64,000 nt of DNA from Thermogutta terrifontis (lineage in GTDB: Bacteria > Planctomycetota > Planctomycetia > Pirellulales > Thermoguttaceae), in the NCBI RefSeq assembly GCF_002277955.1, contig NZ_CP018477.1, positions 4,423,206-4,487,205 of the forward strand, written 5' to 3'. This document shows positions 63,349 to 64,000 of the stretch, piece by piece. The position numbers were made by a program, and so were the translations under genes. Every line of letters starts with the position of its first letter. The first letter of the stretch is position 1. The notes below the pieces were generated by a model. The model saw nothing but the letters and a program-made list of their open reading frames with translations. It was not told where the DNA came from and made no database searches.

Positions 63349-64000
63349 ATGGTCCCTTCGGAAAAGCGTGCCGCGGTGAGTTCGGAAAATCGCAAATCAC
63401 AAAATCATGATGAGCGGTGTTTGGGAGCTTCCGGCGAAGAGGCCCTGAAGTCGGTCCTGCTAGAAGATCTGCCGATCAAGAGGCTCTCGCACAAAAACAT
63501 CACCATCGAGGGGTATTCCCGGGCCGCCTTTCAGACCTACTGGCGGATCCCGGAGTTCCGGCTCGGTTTTGATCTGGGGGGCCAACCGTGGGCATTCATG
63601 GGGACGCCCTCATGGTTTGTGTCACACACCCATATCGATCATGTGGTGGCCCTTCCGGCGTATGTTTCGCGGCGGCGGATGATGAAGATGGAACCGCCCA
63701 CTATTTACCTGCCGGAACAGGCCGTCCCGCTCGTGGAAAGGCTCCTTCACATCATCGCGCGGCTGGATCGGGGACGCCTTCCCTGCCAGCTTGTGCCGAC
63801 AGCGCCTGGCCAGGAAGTCGAGCTCTCCCGAGAACTCGTCGTCACAACGGTTCCCACCCAGCACACCGTCCCCTCGCTGGGATTCATCGTTTGGGAACGA
63901 CGGAAAAAACTGAAACCGGAGTTCCATGGGCTGCCCGGCGAGAAAATCCGGGATCTGCGTCTCAGTGGCGTGGAGGTCACCAACGAAATCCGTCTGCCGC
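63349..64000 (+). CDS. Ribonuclease Z-like metallo-beta-lactamase protein (partial)
   Basis: The frame is open from the ATG to the window end, giving 217 residues without a stop. The zinc motif is SHTHIDHVVALP (the HxHxDH form of this fold) near residue 91. A further histidine in VPTQHTVPSLGF, about 80 residues on, is in the position expected for a ribonuclease Z-type enzyme. These cut the 3' tail of tRNA precursors or act on other RNA or small molecules. An N-terminal extension of about 40 polar residues is unusual. A GTG one codon upstream is also possible. The C-terminal half is outside the window, so the exact subfamily is not settled. Confidence 0.8.
   Translation, partial: MVPSEKRAAVSSENRKSQNHDERCLGASGEEALKSVLLEDLPIKRLSHKNITIEGYSRAAFQTYWRIPEFRLGFDLGGQPWAFMGTPSWFVSHTHIDHVVALPAYVSRRRMMKMEPPTIYLPEQAVPLVERLLHIIARLDRGRLPCQLVPTAPGQEVELSRELVVTTVPTQHTVPSLGFIVWERRKKLKPEFHGLPGEKIRDLRLSGVEVTNEIRLP

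Noticed and set aside
1-64000. tRNA, rRNA, CRISPR arrays, insertion sequences, integrases and toxin-antitoxin pairs
   Set aside because: I looked for tRNA T-arm motifs, regularly spaced direct repeats and transposase or integrase signatures and found none. A covariance-model search would settle the tRNA question.

Overview
The window looks like a chromosomal segment of a planctomycete, probably of the order Pirellulales (a Thermogutta-like genome would fit, but I cannot confirm the genus). The evidence is the gene content. There are two DUF1559 pseudopilin-like proteins with the GFTLVELL prepilin site and the C-terminal H-X9-DG motif. There are also DUF1080, TIGR03790 and DUF2961/GH172 proteins, a Tat-tagged sugar-isomerase-like protein, and many large secreted proteins of unknown function. 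I found no rRNA, tRNA, CRISPR array, insertion sequence or prophage. Coding density is high, and almost every long antisense reading frame is a shadow of a real gene.

Layout: (1) 0.2-11.7 kb, minus strand: a secreted PQQ-propeller protein, then a likely lipid-linked sugar transfer set (GT-C-like membrane protein, GT2 polyprenyl-phosphate glycosyltransferase, LPG-synthase-like membrane protein), then a secreted protein of about 980 residues. (2) 12-17.2 kb: a small helical protein, a small lipoprotein, a TPR protein, the first DUF1559 protein, then panD and an orphan DNA methyltransferase. (3) 17.3-24.7 kb: a complete RND efflux system, with tetR, adaptor and permease as one minus-strand unit and the outer-membrane factor divergent. 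The tetR promoter overlaps a clear palindromic operator. The permease lacks the usual proton-relay residues. (4) 24.8-29.6 kb: a three-gene minus-strand unit for exported carbohydrate proteins. (5) 30-41 kb: a membrane-anchored coiled-coil protein, an NDP-sugar epimerase, alaS, a secreted duplicated-domain protein, an OppC-type permease with no partners, a rhomboid protease and the second DUF1559 protein. (6) 41-47 kb: TIGR03790 protein divergent from DUF1080, ROK kinase and GH172, ending in a strong terminator. (7) 47-58.7 kb: a co-directional minus-strand exopolysaccharide locus in the order wza, wzc (tyrosine kinase), wzy-TPR, capD/wbpM, sulfotransferase, wzx. (8) 59-64 kb: a TIM-barrel isomerase, a DUF4261 protein, GDP-mannose pyrophosphorylase, scpA and a ribonuclease Z-like protein cut by the window end.

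The most coherent biology is surface polysaccharide. Region 7 encodes a Wzx/Wzy/Wzc/Wza assembly and export line with an embedded sulfotransferase, which suggests a sulfated polymer. ManC, the epimerase and the GT2/GT-C set could supply precursors or modify related glycans. Regions 4 and 6 look like export-coupled breakdown of foreign glycans. Three copies of a 28-bp palindromic repeat are scattered between genes. I see no obvious new defence or mobile system. The best leads are the sulfated-polymer locus, the non-canonical RND permease with its phased operator, and the Tat-tagged isomerase operon.
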